DNA of 64,000 nucleotides from Gonapodya sp. JEL0774 (taxonomy: Eukaryota; Monoblepharomycota; Monoblepharidomycetes; Monoblepharidales; Gonapodyaceae), in assembly GCA_027604505.1 (NCBI GenBank), contig JADIIX010000009.1:89746-153745 (forward strand). Reading direction: 5' to 3'. The notes beneath the pieces were generated by a model. It had not been told where the DNA came from and made no database searches. It worked only from the letters and a program-made list of their open reading frames with translations. Below, one piece after another: positions 34,501 to 46,287 of this stretch (positions are counted from its first letter, which is position 1; each line of letters opens with the position of its first letter). Made by a program: the position numbers and the translations under genes.

Positions 34501-37500
34501 CACTGGCGACAAACTCTACCGGATCCACAGCAAACGCGGCACAAATTGAAGTTTCCACCGTTGTCTCCAGTGATGTACCTGATCCCTCACATCGTACCCG
34601 AACTGCTGGTAACGACCTTGCCGGTTTATCTACGTCACATTCTCTACCTATTCGGAGTGAAGTTGCTTTGTCATCTAAGGGTAGGTCCTCTCGCCCTTCG
34701 GTGGAGAAAGCGTCCCGAGCCGCGACGACAGGACTCGACAGTGTGATGCAGAGTATTCGAAAGATGCAAGCCGAAATGGAGGAGAAGGCTAAGAGAGGAA
34801 GGGAAGAGAGAGTGGACGTGGAGTTGAAGGACAAAGAGAGAGATGGTGAGGGCGCTGATTATCGGGTCGTTGTATTTGTTCACATTTCCTGGACAATGAT
34901 GTTGTTGTGTTGATCCATTCAGCCTCCGAAAACATTTATCAGCACGGCGAGCGGCGACGATCCTCTACTTCGCATGACGAGTCAAATTTCGCATTTGGAA
35001 GACGAAAACGTCCCTCAGGCTCCGAATCCTCCAAACGAGACGGCAGTCTCAAAGAACACAAGGGGACCGAATCAGGAGCTTCGGGAAGTCGTCGGCGGTC
35101 CACTTCTCCTGTACCTGCATTACCTCCTGATGGGCATCCCCCTCGACCCGGCTCAACTGACCGGAAGGTCTGGTCGTCCGTTCCGCGCACGGACCTGAAA
35201 GGTGGCGTTGGACGTGGCCGGCGGATTAATCCGGAGACGGTGCTAGGTGGACCGGCGTCTGTTTCGGCAGGGGGTACTGCTCAGTCCTCCCCGGAGCCGA
35301 CCCCAGAGTTTGCACCGGAATACCACGCGGCAAAGGACAAGGGAGAGAATGACCAAGGGAAGAGGAAAGAGAAACATCAGAGTATTTTTCCGAATGAAGG
35401 GCCATACAAGTTTTCGGTACCCGAAGCTATTTCTGAGGCGACCAAAACAGTCAAGCTCAATTTCTTCGCCCAGGGTGGGTTGACGCTTTATTGGAGTGAA
35501 ACAACAGCCGTGCTTGATGCTTTTATTGACCGTGTCTTCATATTTCACTGTCGTTTCAGAGCAATCGGAGGCTATCGAGGCAAGTCAAGTGTCACAAGTC
35601 GTTTTGGGAGTGTCAGCAGCGGCCACGGGCATAGAGCACGAACCGTCTCTCACCGAAGCACTCCCTGAGCCCTCCAGTGCGGAAATGACGGCAGCTGTTC
35701 CCTCCCATGGCGAAGAGGGCAAGAATCTAGTAAAAATCGACGAAATCTGGGACCAGATACCTCCAACATCTTCTGAGAATTCTTATAAGAGAATAATGAC
35801 GGACACAGAAGAGTCGGTTGCTCCTGAGATACCGTCTGGATCGTTGGAGGAATTGGATCGGCAACTAGGAGCGGCGGAGCCTCCAAAGAACCCGCTGTTT
35901 CAATCAGCACGAGCGGTCAATATGACGGGCCCTGCTCCTCATTCCACAGTGCCTATGCTGGTACCAACAGCACATGGAGGCTATGCGCTGTTTCCCATTC
36001 ACGCGCAACTGCTCACACAGGGCTTTCAGCCGAATTGGATATCGGTTCCACCGGGTATGATGGGTGGAATGCCACAGGGTGTCGTTGATGGTGGTAAGAA
36101 AATTGTCCCCGGGAATGTCCCGGGGCACATCATGCATCAATCAACCCACCCTCAGGTTCCGATTCAAATGTTGCCACAGGCATCTGGCACCTACTCGGCA
36201 ATGATAAAACCTGTCCAACAGGGAGTACATTCGCCGTTCTTACCACGATCAGTGGATTACCCGTTCCGCCCACTGGGAATGACCCCAGCGCGTCCTACTT
36301 GGGATTCGAAGGGATTTCCCACCGCTGGAGATCGCCGGATGGACGGGGCGGCATTCGGGGGATTCGATTACCCTCGCGGTCAACAAGGGGGTTCGCTGCG
36401 ACCAGGGTCACCAAGAATGCAGCAACAGCTGCCAGTGGGCCAGCAAAGTACGAGCCCAGGGACCTCAATTGGACTAAGACTCGGAACATCTTCATCTAGT
36501 GCCCAGGGCGGTGCGGGCCTCGGGCAAGGAGTGTCCAATTTTCCTCGCCCTGTTCCATTGCAAAGTCAGAGCACTTGGTCCCCGAATTCCACTATGTCAG
36601 CTCCTGGCTCGAGCGGTGGATTAATTAACAACAACGGCATATTGCAATCGTCCACGACTATCTCAAATCAGGGCGCTGCGTTGGGAATCATGCCTGCGCC
36701 GGGATCAAACATTCTGAACGCGCCCACCCGTTCCGGGCCGCCGCTCGCCCAATCGCGCCCGCCCATCCGCCCAGCTGGTCCTATACACCGTGGAGGATTT
36801 GCGGTAGGGCGCGGCAGGGCCATGGGACTGATGGGACCACCATATAGAGGACGAGGCTACGCGGGTCCCGGCCCCGGTCGGCCAGGGCCGGGACCCATTG
36901 GGCCACCAGTACGTGCGATGACGGTCACGAGTTTGGGAACCGGTGACGGATTGTCGATAGGGCGCGGGGAGCCTGGTGTTTCCTTGAGTGACCAGGGATC
37001 CTCGTCGTTTCCTTCTCAGGAAGATGTGCATCTTAGTGTGGCAGACGGGATTCAAGAAGAGGATGGAAGAAGTGATATCAACTTCCGATTGCAGCTTGAA
37101 AAGCCTGATGTAGGGGATCGGTATGGTCCGACTGGCGGGACTGGTATGGTCGAAGAACCTCGGGACGAAGTGGATCTTGAAGCATTGGTTGCAGCGGCAA
37201 TGCGTGGTTCATCAGATTCTTACTTCCTCGGGGTGCGACCCTCTTCAGTGGCTGTGGAAACGGGTGGCAACGATCACAAAGAAGAAGGGGAAGGTAAAGG
37301 AGAACCGCAAATCGCAGCTACTGGGGAGACAATTGAGCCAAATGATGCGCAGAATCAGCACGATGACAATGACTTGGATACCCCTACAGAGAGTGTACAT
37401 TCTAATCACCCGGCGTACCTCCGTGGACGGGGATTGGCTGTTCGCAGACCTTTCCGAGGACGACCGGCGGTTCGATTTAGGGGTGGTGGGCGGTATCGGG

Positions 37501-38132
37501 GAACAAAAGGGACGGGAACGGTTCCTGCACCAGATAATGTTGGAAACTCAACTGTGATCGGAGACGCAGCACACAGGCCAGAGAATCCCGTGTCCGAGCC
37601 GATAGCAATTGACCGAACGACTCCCACCGTTGAAGCACCTCCGCCAGTATCTGCGGACCCTAATCCCAGGACATTTGTGCGAGGGCGTGGCGGAAGTCGT
37701 GGCGGTCGAGGCAGAGGACGAGGTAGTGGGCCCTCGGTGACAGCGCCAGTTGGACTCGAGGGGATGGACTCAACTGCAGAATCTCTTTGGAAGCGTGATG
37801 AAGGCGGTAGTGTGACCGATGACCAGCCTTCCAAAGCGGAATTTGCAGAACGCGGTCGCGGATCATTGGGGCGCAGGCGAGGTAAGCTCGGTCGTGGTGG
37901 AGGCGGAACGCCGACCCACCAAAACGGTTTAAGCGGACTGGAGCACTCTGGAGGCGAGTCTTCAGAGGAGCCTGGGGATGGTTCCAATCGCGGAAAGATT
38001 CGGGGTGGGGGTAGTGGGTTGCGCACTGGCAAACGTGCTGGACGGGGCGGGCGCGGAGCATCAAAGGGATTTGGGGAACAGGCAAAGAGTGGTGAGCAAG
38101 CTGGTGGTGAAGTAGAAGCGGCTGCCACGTAA
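31568..38132 (+). CDS. Large RGG-rich disordered protein, PRRC2/BAT2-like
   Basis: Long, mostly disordered protein resembling PRRC2/BAT2 proteins, which associate with stress granules and translation initiation. The first recognisable exon begins after the CAG at 31565-31567 with KPVDLPSMKKQSS, then PAPWGGARVGVAPNPEFPSA, matching the BAT2 N-terminal 'L-P-S-L-x-x-E...FPTL' pattern. The next clear exon holds TWIDDEEMDFSQVPVFDEDG, equivalent to the acidic segment after the BAT2 N-domain. Near 34020-34180 a charged helix (AARRRKEEEMRREREESERA) corresponds to the Arg/Glu helix of PRRC2. Exons from about 34921, and a large one from 35561, are Pro/Gly/Gln-rich. The last 250 residues carry many RGG/GRG motifs (GRGGSRGGRGRGRGSG) and end at 38132. 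Upstream exons and those between 31916 and 32800 are not resolved. The PRRC2 link rests on order and local motifs, so it is moderate. Confidence 0.6.
32424..32703 (-). other. Candidate small antisense gene fragment
   Basis: Minus-strand frame from an ATG at 32703 reads MEVTLTEFFAMARRANIPRS, then EIQCDTISCFQHLPKLKNDR, well-formed and protein-like. It would continue in another frame as PPFWSPLSTSTLQEFNILPV and LLLTAPLPPLAAKHPYSA if a 28-nt GT...AG segment at about 32540-32567 were spliced. That would be far shorter than any other intron here. It overlaps the stretch where the PRRC2-like gene's exons are unresolved. No family was recognised. It may be a small nested gene, a decayed gene, or chance. 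Confidence 0.25.
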
Positions 38133-38532
38133 CGATCGCGCTCTAGAAGGACTACATCTACTACTTCTATTCTCCAGGACATTCGTAGTACGCTTACAGA
38201 ACGTCGAGAAGAGAATTGAAAGTGCAAATATAGCTGAAAAATGGATGGCGGAATGTCATTTTGTCGTAGTTCATTTATGGAAGGTGCATTTGTTCAATAA
38301 TTCAATGTCTGCATGAGTCCCGATCACCACATTTTGCAGTTCATCCGGAAACGACTCCATCCTTCCACCACGAAATTTATTATCCGACAATTGAATTCGA
38401 AGATTTCGGTGGCATACTTTGTCAGATTCATCTCTTGCGCACGCGCAGTGTCTGTGAATCCGCTATATTTGCTCCTTCCATAACCATTGCGCGACCCATA
38501 TTCCTTCGGGGGTCAACTTTCACAGAATCACC
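38133..38532. other. Intergenic, upstream of dicarboxylate carrier
   Basis: 400 bases between two genes in the same direction. It contains the 3' UTR of the RGG protein and the promoter of the carrier. No protein-like frame or repeat stands out. Confidence 0.45.
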
Positions 38533-40202
38533 ATGGCTGCCAAAAAAGCGACAAAACCGACACCCTTCTGGTTCGTGGGAGTCCGGGCATTCTGTTATCA
38601 CAGACACGTAAATCCGGATCGTCACCCGACATCACATTCTGCCATCCTTTCGTCGCCAGGGTCGGAGGTGCTGCATCCGTTGGGGCAGCTTCAATTACCC
38701 ATCCTATAGAGTACGTTCTGCGCTTTAGTTGCCAAGTTGGCCTCCCTTGTGCTTCTTTCCCACACTCAATGCCCCACGATTTGCATTGAATTCGAATCCT
38801 CCCATCACCCCCAAATTTATCGTGTTCCAATAACGCGTAGTCTCTTAAAAGTTCGAATTCAGACCAGCCAGGGCCCCAAACAGTCCTACGCGAGAGTGGT
38901 TTCCGATATTGTGAAGGCAGAAGGGATCAGCGGACTCTATGCAGGGTTGAGTGCCAGGTTTGCGTCTCATCCGCAAAATTTCCTTTTGCTCTCAGCCGGC
39001 TGGTTTCGTCTGACGATCCTCGTTGTGTGTTGTGTGGGGACAAATGATTGCTCCGCCTTACCAATGTCCACACAGTATCCTACGCCAGGCCACCTACAGT
39101 ACCACACGGTTTGGTGTTTATGAAGAATTGAAGAATTACCTCACGAAGACGGGCAACCTGAACTTCTGGACTCAAATGGGCTCTGCAATCCTTGGAGGTA
39201 CCGCTGGGGGCATTGCAGGTAAGTGTCCCCCGAAGAACTGAACCCCAACAAATTACCAATCAAAGGACCACGCTCATTGCTTGTTGCTTCCAACATACTC
39301 CAATTCTCCGGCGCTCAGGCAACCCTTTTGATCTCGCCAACATCCGCATGCAAGCCGACTCCAAACTCCCCCCTGCTGAGCGCCGCAACTACAAGCACGC
39401 CATAGACGCTTTCCTTCGCATCCGGCGAGAAGAAGGTGCAGCGGCCTTGTTCACTGGTCTGAGCCCCAATATCGGTCGAGCCATCGTCATGACGAGTTCT
39501 CAACTGGTCTCGTATGACGTGATCAAGGCCCAGATGCTGGCGTCGGGGTGGTTCAAGGATAATGTGCTCACACACTTCTCAGCGAGTCTGGCGGCCGTGA
39601 GTTTTGCTTTTCGGGAAAGGGAGAACGGATAGGATTTGGACCCAACGTGCTTGTTCGCTTCGGCCGATCACTCTACCTCCCATCCTCCTTCACACCTCCC
39701 AGGGACTCGTCGCCACCACCGCCACTTCACCCATCGACGTCGTCAAGACACGGATCATGTACTCTCCCGTGAAGGGCGAGTACAAGGTATGTCTGCGTGT
39801 CCAGCCCTGAAAGGTGACTGGTTCTTTTGTTTTTCCACCGTAACTCACTGATAGCGCGGTCGGATTTTGGCGCTCAACTCCAATCAGGGCATGATCGATG
39901 CATTCGTCAAAATTGGTACTAGGGAGGGTCCAATGGCGTTCTTTAAGGGTACGTAGCGGCCAGCATCGTGATCTTGCTGTTTACCCTGTCGTCGCCGCAC
40001 ACGCGGATCTCCCTCACATCTCCGCTGGCTCCCACTTCTGAATACGTGCATCACCCTCACCACCCACACCCCTTCACATACGCCCACAAACACCGTCATC
40101 GCGCCCTCTCCAGGCTGGCTCTCCGCCTTCATCCGCCTCGGCCCGCACACCATCCTCACATTCGTCTTCTTCGAGCAGATCAAGAATCTGGTGACCCGAT
40201 AG
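38533..40202 (+). CDS. DIC1: Mitochondrial dicarboxylate carrier (SLC25A10/Dic1)
   Basis: Inner-membrane carrier that exchanges malate or succinate for phosphate. It starts MAAKKATKPTPFWF. After splicing it shows the three repeats of the mitochondrial carrier family with signature motifs HPIDLLKVRIQTS (Asp codon split by an intron), NPFDLANIRMQADSKLPPAE and SPIDVVKTRIMYSP. The middle segment RRNYKHAIDAFLRIRREEGA, with 'LPPAERRNYKHA', is the hallmark that separates Dic1 from other carriers. The C-terminal RLGPHTILTFVFFEQIKNLV is also Dic1-like. Five or six introns of ordinary length; the product is about 290 residues, as expected. Oxaloacetate or uncoupling-type carriers are alternatives but fit less well. 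Confidence 0.9.
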
Positions 40203-40901
40203 GCTGGAAGGGCATGCGTTGGAATGGTGAATCCGGACTGGAATCTGAACTGTGTCGGTGGTGGAGGGGATTGAGGCGGCCTGTGTTTGACTTTTCGATA
40301 TTGCAAGTGCTATGGGACTCCTTATTAAAGTGCCTTGTAGTAGGTGTATTCTTCAAAATTCCTAAGAAAATCAGTTTTCTCTGTTTGAGCTCGTCCCCTC
40401 CTAGCCGTGTCAGTTCTTTTCACGGCATGTACAAAGCGCCAACGTAAGGAGTGAAAAGGCAGTAAATTGTATTTTCTTCCAGCAAATTGCAGTTTGGTAA
40501 AGACGGTTTTGCAAACGCGTTGTTATTCCAGTTTCGTGAAGAAGATTTGTGCAAACGCGTTGTATGTATCCAAAGGCCAGTTCCATCGTTTTGAGAATCT
40601 GAACTCCCGTGGCAAACTTCTGTTATCTCTGTCCCCTTTTTTTTGTGTGTGTGCGGGTGTGTTTTCAATTTTGTCGTTTCTTTGGTTTGTGCACTCAGGT
40701 GAGGGTCATCAGACGTCGCACATTCAGACCCGGCAGAGTATTCCTCGTGGCTGAAACGAACAGCACTGCATTCCCTGTCCTCACCAGTCCACCGCACCGC
40801 TCACTTCCTCCCACCACTCTACTCCTCCCAATCTCTCTTCTCCCCCACTTTTGCACCTCACCGCCAACCCAAATTCCACAATTACCTACCCCCTCACCCC
40901 C
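40203..40901. other. Intergenic, convergent, with a 13-bp direct repeat
   Basis: 700 bases between the stop codons of DIC1 (+) and PUS4 (-). The only structure noticed is a perfect direct repeat containing ACGCGT, plus a T-rich and GT-rich stretch near 40635-40665. No gene is supported. Confidence 0.5.
40511..40563. repeat. 13-bp direct repeat, 40-bp period
   Basis: GCAAACGCGTTGT occurs at 40511-40523 and again at 40551-40563, exactly 40 bp apart. Each copy holds ACGCGT, the core of the fungal MCB cell-cycle element, but both flanking genes end here, so a promoter role is doubtful. Confidence 0.7.
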
Positions 40902-42715
40902 TCACTGTTCGTCCAGCGGCACGAACACCATCGGCTGCTCCGTCATCATCTCGAACTCGTCCGACGTCACCACCCCCCCCACAACCACCTCCACCTCCTG
41001 CTTCTTCTTGCTATCCTTGTCCTTGCTGACGGCCCCGTTCTCGTGCGCCCATGCAATCTGCTTAATCACTTTCTCCACAGTCCAATCCACATCCCGCAGC
41101 GCTTGAGCCACCGTAAACTCTCCTTGGCGGACCCGCTCGAGCGACGTCATGTGCGCACGGCTAGCGAGGGCCACACCTAAGTCGTTGATAAGCGAGCGCA
41201 CGTAGAACCCTCCGGAGGATTCGACGCGGAGGTGGAAGGTGGGCCCGGCGGGGAACTGGGCCGGTGGGTGGGACGGTGGGTGCTTGTGGGCTTGTGAACC
41301 GGCAAGGGCGCCCAAGGGGACGTAGGCGGTCTGGACAGCAGCGGAGGTGGCTGCGGTGGCTGCGGGAGGAGGGCGCGGTGGGGCGGCGGCTGGGGCGGCC
41401 GGAGGGCGAGGTGGGGTGGGCGGGGCTGGGGGTGCCTGGAACTTGCTGGGTTCCATTTTGATGGTCGGGAGGAGAATGGGAATCTCTGGGTCGGCGTCGG
41501 GGTCGTACTTGAGCTTTTTGAGAAGGGCGGCTTCTTCTTCTTCCTCTTCGCGTTGGCGTTTGCGTTTGAGTTCGGCTTCCATGGCCAAAGACGACATATC
41601 GGCGTGCTGTTCATAGGGTCCGTCTGGATCCGGTTTGATGTGCGGGGTGGGACCACTTAACGGGGGTGCAGATGAAGATGAGGAGCCTGTGCCTGCCAAG
41701 GCTGCTGTAGTTGTGGCGGCGGTGGCGGTGGTGGTGGTGACTTTGAGCCGCCCGACCATGGAGCCGGTTGCCACCATTCCAGTCAGAAAGGCTGTGTCTT
41801 CGTCGGTGGTGGCGGCCGTGTCGGCAGCGGGTGTCGCTGTCGCAGCGGTTTCCAAGTCGGAGTCAGGATGTGGTACGCCAGGGGTGAAGTCAACGAGGTC
41901 GAGGCTAAACACTTCGACGTTGCGAGCCTGGGGTTCTTTGCCTGGCGGGAGGGCGAGTCCTTCGCGCGCGTACTCGTACCTGGGGAGTGGGGGAAACATA
42001 ATAACCATGGCGAAGGACGAGATTATGAGTTTGCCTGTTCGTGAATGCGAATGCGAGTACGAAGCAGGGAAGGGGGCAAAATAGAAAGGACGAAGAAGAG
42101 CAGAAAATGGGGCCAAGGGGAATCTGGGATTGGACCAGACTCACATTCGCTTACCCTGCACTTTGAGTGCAGAGTAGACGGGCGGTACTTGGGTAATCTT
42201 ACCCCTGAACGGCTTGAGGCACTCAAGGACCAAGTCCTGTGTGATGTGGTTGTAAGGGGCCGTGGCGACGATGCTGCCAAGGCGGTCAAAGGTATCGGTG
42301 GAGGAGCCAGCGCGGGCGCCGGCGACGTAGACTTTTCTGCAGGAGAGGAACTGGCCGAGAAGCTTTGTGCCCGAGTTTATGCCGACGACTGGGTCGGTGG
42401 AAGGTTGGTGAAAGGTTGGTGAGTGCGCAGTCGGAGGGCCAGCGTTCGACCCGGGTGACCTCAGCCAAGACACACAATAACAAGGGAGCGGGCAGGAGAC
42501 TCACCGAGCACACCTGTTGCCATTGGATCTAGCGTGCCGCCATGTCCGACCTTGACCTTGTGTTTTCCCTTTCCTGCCCTTGGGCCAAACAACTCGTGCT
42601 CGATTTTGTTCTTGAGAGCGGCGATGCAGTCGGCGGATGAGATTCCTTCGGGCTTGTAGACAGCGAATACGCCCTGCAGTGATGGAATGAGCGGATGCAC
42701 AAGTTTGGGCGGCAT
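40902..42715 (-). CDS. PUS4: TruB-family tRNA pseudouridine-55 synthase (Pus4)
   Basis: Makes pseudouridine 55 in the T-loop of cytosolic and mitochondrial tRNAs. The start is the ATG at 42715 (MPPKLVHPLIPSLQGVFAVY), followed by KPEGISSADCIAALKNKI and the catalytic motif GHGGTLDPMATGVL, whose Asp is the nucleophile. An intron with a GTGAGT donor follows; splicing joins V-V to GINSGTKLLGQFLSCRKVYV, then STDTFDRLG and PPVYSALKVQGKRMYE. Exon 3 (about 41980-40902) carries the rest: a low-complexity insertion of about 190 residues rich in Ala, Thr, Pro and Glu, then the conserved FHLRVESSGGFYVRSLINDL and the C-terminus. The insertion splits the catalytic domain, so the protein is longer than typical Pus4. 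It converges on DIC1. Confidence 0.92.
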
Positions 42716-42832
42716 AGTGGGTGGGTGGGAAATGGAAAGGGACAGTTTTGTAGGTAGGGGGTGTTCGGGTGGCAGGTGAGCCGTGCACTCCGACCATCAA
42801 GCAAGTAAATTAATCAATCATTACTATAATAT

Positions 42833-45800
42833 TCATTTCAATCCAAATCCAGCACTATCTGTGATGGCGAATCTCAGTTTCAATGCCAACTTCTGCTTCG
42901 TGCCATATCTGTACAGTCCTAATTGATTCTGGTTCATAAGAGCAACAAGTCAGTCATTGAAGATCAGCTGTAAACGGATCGATCCACTTACAAAACAAGT
43001 ATGTGACTGTGGTAATCTTTCGGTATCATTGCCTAAACATGATATTTTAAATTGCATTGTCTGTGTGACGGGAAAGTCAGGCGAAACTCTCGATGACAGC
43101 GGTGCCAGAAATCAACGTACCTGAATGCCTGTAGGGCTCACTCTATCCGAGCCCGTGACAAATGCTAGAAGCTTCTTCTTATCCTCCTCGTTGTAAGATT
43201 TCGCCTCCTCCCAAAACCATTTGACGGTTGGCTCTCTGGGATCGAACCCTTCGTACTCCGTAACGGATTGCAGTGCTGACATGTCAATTTCCTCGTCCCC
43301 ACGAACGACCATCTCCAGCTCCTCTGGTTTAAAAAGCGTAAGGGGCGACCCCTTGCAAACGGTGTCAAAGCCAGCCCTGAACGCTTCAAATTGCGTTTGG
43401 ACTGATCGGTTGAATATCTTAAATATAGAGGAGGAAGGAACAAACGTGAGACATAGTTGCCGCCCTCCCCATTCACAGTAAGTCATTTGAGACGCACCCA
43501 GTCCACATACAAACGCACATACTCCTCCCTGTTGTCGATTGTCACAGGCCGATTTCTTCCTCCAGGTATCAAATCCACAGTCTGAACTTCGCCAAAACTT
43601 TCGATTTCTACCACAAAATCCCGTGAGAACACATCCTCCAAATCAGCACCAGAATAATCCAGAAGTTGTTGAAGCCCTCGTCCCAACGAGGGCCGGAGTA
43701 CTTTGAGGTCTTCAAGATCCACAGGGATGTTCAGTAGCTTCTTGTAGCATGCCAGAGGCAATGGACTCGGAATGATAACATTGTTGAAAATTGCGAGGCC
43801 AAGCACGATGCCGAGAAGCCGGTACTCTTCTTTGGCTGAATCAAAGGAGAATTGACTGAACCAGCAGTAATGCGACTCCTGCGAAACAAAATAAAATTGT
43901 GTGTGAAGAATTATTTTCGAGAGCGTAGTTTCGCTCTATGCACGCACCTCGTCGTAAGTCCACATTCCAAACTGAGGATCAAAGAGGTCTTTCGTAAGCA
44001 GCAAGAACCATTCTTTCGACAGTCCACCAGCATCCACCCCATCTTCGTTAGCGAATTCGATTTTCAGGCGCTTCTTCAGTTCCAATGGGCGGACCTGCTG
44101 CAGCTGGTTGAGCGAATCCTCGATCAAATGGTCTCGACGCACATGAATCGAAAGAAAAGGATCTGTCAAGATCCCATGGAACCTTTACAAGCCACCAAGT
44201 TCATGAATCAGAAACTACGGTGGCTGAGGAGCTCGAGGTGGGATGCGGCCGAGCGAGTACACTGGACTCACGTTTGTATCCAAAAAGCCTCTCGAATCTT
44301 CTCTGCCATGGTTCTCTTTGCGTCCCACTCCATTATCTGCATTTTAACACCCAGAGAGATGAGAAAGGGATACTGGCAAAAAGCGAAAACCCCGCCGTGC
44401 TCCTGCCAGCGCTGAAAGTCCTTAAAGTAGTCCACATAGTCCACCATGGTGTTGTAGAAGTCATGAACGGAGAGTCTATCGAATCGTCGGAGACCATTCG
44501 CCGCGACTTGAACGAATCACATGCGAGTTGCTGCGGGTAAAGAGTGCCAAACTACGCGCATTCAGAACTCACACAACAACGCCATCACTTTAGCCGCAGA
44601 GCGAATCGCCCAGTCGTACGGATATTGCTCCCGCATGTTCTCCTTGGACGTTAGCCTATGAGTCACATAAAAATTGACGGTTTCCACCCGCCGTCGGAAC
44701 AAGTCGATGGGATCTCGTGAAAACCAATCCACAAGATGTCGGTGAGTATCGTTGGTGAGGCAAGAGACGAATCCATAGATTCGCGTGAGCATGGCGTGGT
44801 GGTAGGCAGTTTCGGTGGGATTTCGATGAAGAGCGAACGAAGGGTTCTGTGAGCGAACAAAGTAGTGGTCAGTCGTTTCATGGACAAAAGATTAAAGTTT
44901 AGTCACCTCTAATAAGATCACCAGTCCTTTTATGTGCTCAGGTGCGTTGAAACGTCTGCCAGGCCGCTTCAGCATGTTGTCCGTGGCCGACATCATCGCA
45001 TAGGAAGCGCTTGCTGGCAATTCGGACACAAGCCTGTACGCCTCCCTCACTTCGGAGAGCTCCACTCCTGGTGATTGTAGTGTAGTGGGCGTACCCGTGG
45101 AGAAACTGTCATTCAATAGAGAATAATTTCCCCACACCTCGTACAACATTGCCTCCAGCACAGATAGCTCGCAAGAGCCGTTGCGATAAGCTGACACAAA
45201 AAGGCGAAGTTTGGAGATAGTGAGCGGTTCATTCTGTGATGATTGGGACGCCCGCGGGGTAATGTCATTCACAGTCTCACACACGGTGCACCTTTGCATG
45301 GAACAGATGTCGTTTAAAATCATCACTTGCACATCCAGAATTGAGATGCTCACCTGAAACAAGGTACACCCTGCGGAAATCGTAACGTAGTGTCACAGCA
45401 GAAGCAGGTATCTTGTGACTGTAACGGAACTTAATAGGTGCGATAGTGCAAAAGAACATGACCGCGCGAGCCCACCGACTGCACTGCTACTGACTGCGAC
45501 TCCTTGGGAGCAGCGGGTGCCCCTGAAGGATTTGCGTAGGTGAATGTATTGGGCGGTGTGGGGAGGATGACGGGAACGCCACCTGCAGGCTGTGGGACGG
45601 GTCTAGGGGAGGAATTCATAACCGAACTGACAAAGTAAGGCTGTGCAGGTTGAGGATGAGGTGAAGGAGAGGGCGGAGGTGGCTGAGGATAGGGTTGTGG
45701 AGCTGGCGGTAGCGGTTTCGTGGTTTGGGGTGAAGGATTTTTGGGCACGCTTGCAGAAGCCATAGCGTAGGAAGGTCGATCACTCCTAGTGCCAAGATCA

Positions 45801-46141
45801 CCACCTTGAGATGAAGACCCGGGTGTCTGAGTCCCGACCGGCGCAGGAGCACGGCGGTTGGGAGCTGTACTCGATAGAGGTGGGAAGTAACTGCTGGGCG
45901 TTTCCGTTGGTAAGTCCGACGAAAATAGAGGGGTAGGATGCTCCGAAGCTGACGAAGATGCCGAGCTTCGAAGAGATGGAGAAGACGTGGGGAAAACGGG
46001 CACAGAAAAGTAGTATGAACGATCCGGTGTCTGTTGCCCAGTCATGTCCCCGGAAGCTTCTAGTAGCGACGTCGTTGTTGGACGCCCAGGTACCGTCTGA
46101 GGTGCTGTCGGGCGACCAGATGGGGCGCCTTGGCCGTACAT
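42833..46141 (-). CDS. HECT-type E3 ubiquitin ligase (Hul4/HECTD2-like)
   Basis: Ubiquitin ligase with a C-terminal catalytic HECT domain. The first 230 residues (from the ATG at 46141) are Pro/Ser-rich and disordered. A region with CTVCETVNDI may contribute a small zinc-binding site. Helical exons follow, such as RIYGFVSCLTNDTHRHLVDW. The HECT N-lobe shows RPLELKKRLKIEFANEDGVD, then AGGLSKEWFLLLTKDLFDPQ and the ...LYVDWV segment; it continues with SVQTQFEAFRAGFDTV and FTVKW-like residues (PTVKWFWEEAK). The active-site exon ends TERLPQSHTCF with the catalytic Cys codon at 42995-42997. A 63-nt phase-0 intron (42929-42991) follows, then NQLGLYRYGTKQKLALKLRF and the terminal GFGL motif. The Asp/Gly pattern 'ANEDGVDAGGL' suggests the Hul4/HECTD2/UBE3A branch; the exact orthologue is not certain. 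Confidence 0.85.
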
Positions 46142-46287
46142 ACAAAGTTGGATGTGGTTGAATGGTGTACCGATTGGTCTATGATGTTGTCGTCACAAGT
46201 CCACAATAACGCAAGCAAGGAGTCTAATCACTTGCACGAATGATACTGGGACGCAAGCAGATATTCGAATTCTACCAAAGGAACTTT

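Noticed and set aside
37406-38227. Long minus-strand frame under the RGG region
   Set aside because: It is Pro/Arg/Ser-rich because it is the complement of Gly/Arg codons of the plus-strand RGG tail.
41264-42084. Plus-strand Gly/Ala/Val-rich frames over PUS4
   Set aside because: They are complementary to the Ala/Pro/Thr-rich insertion of PUS4, with no independent evidence.
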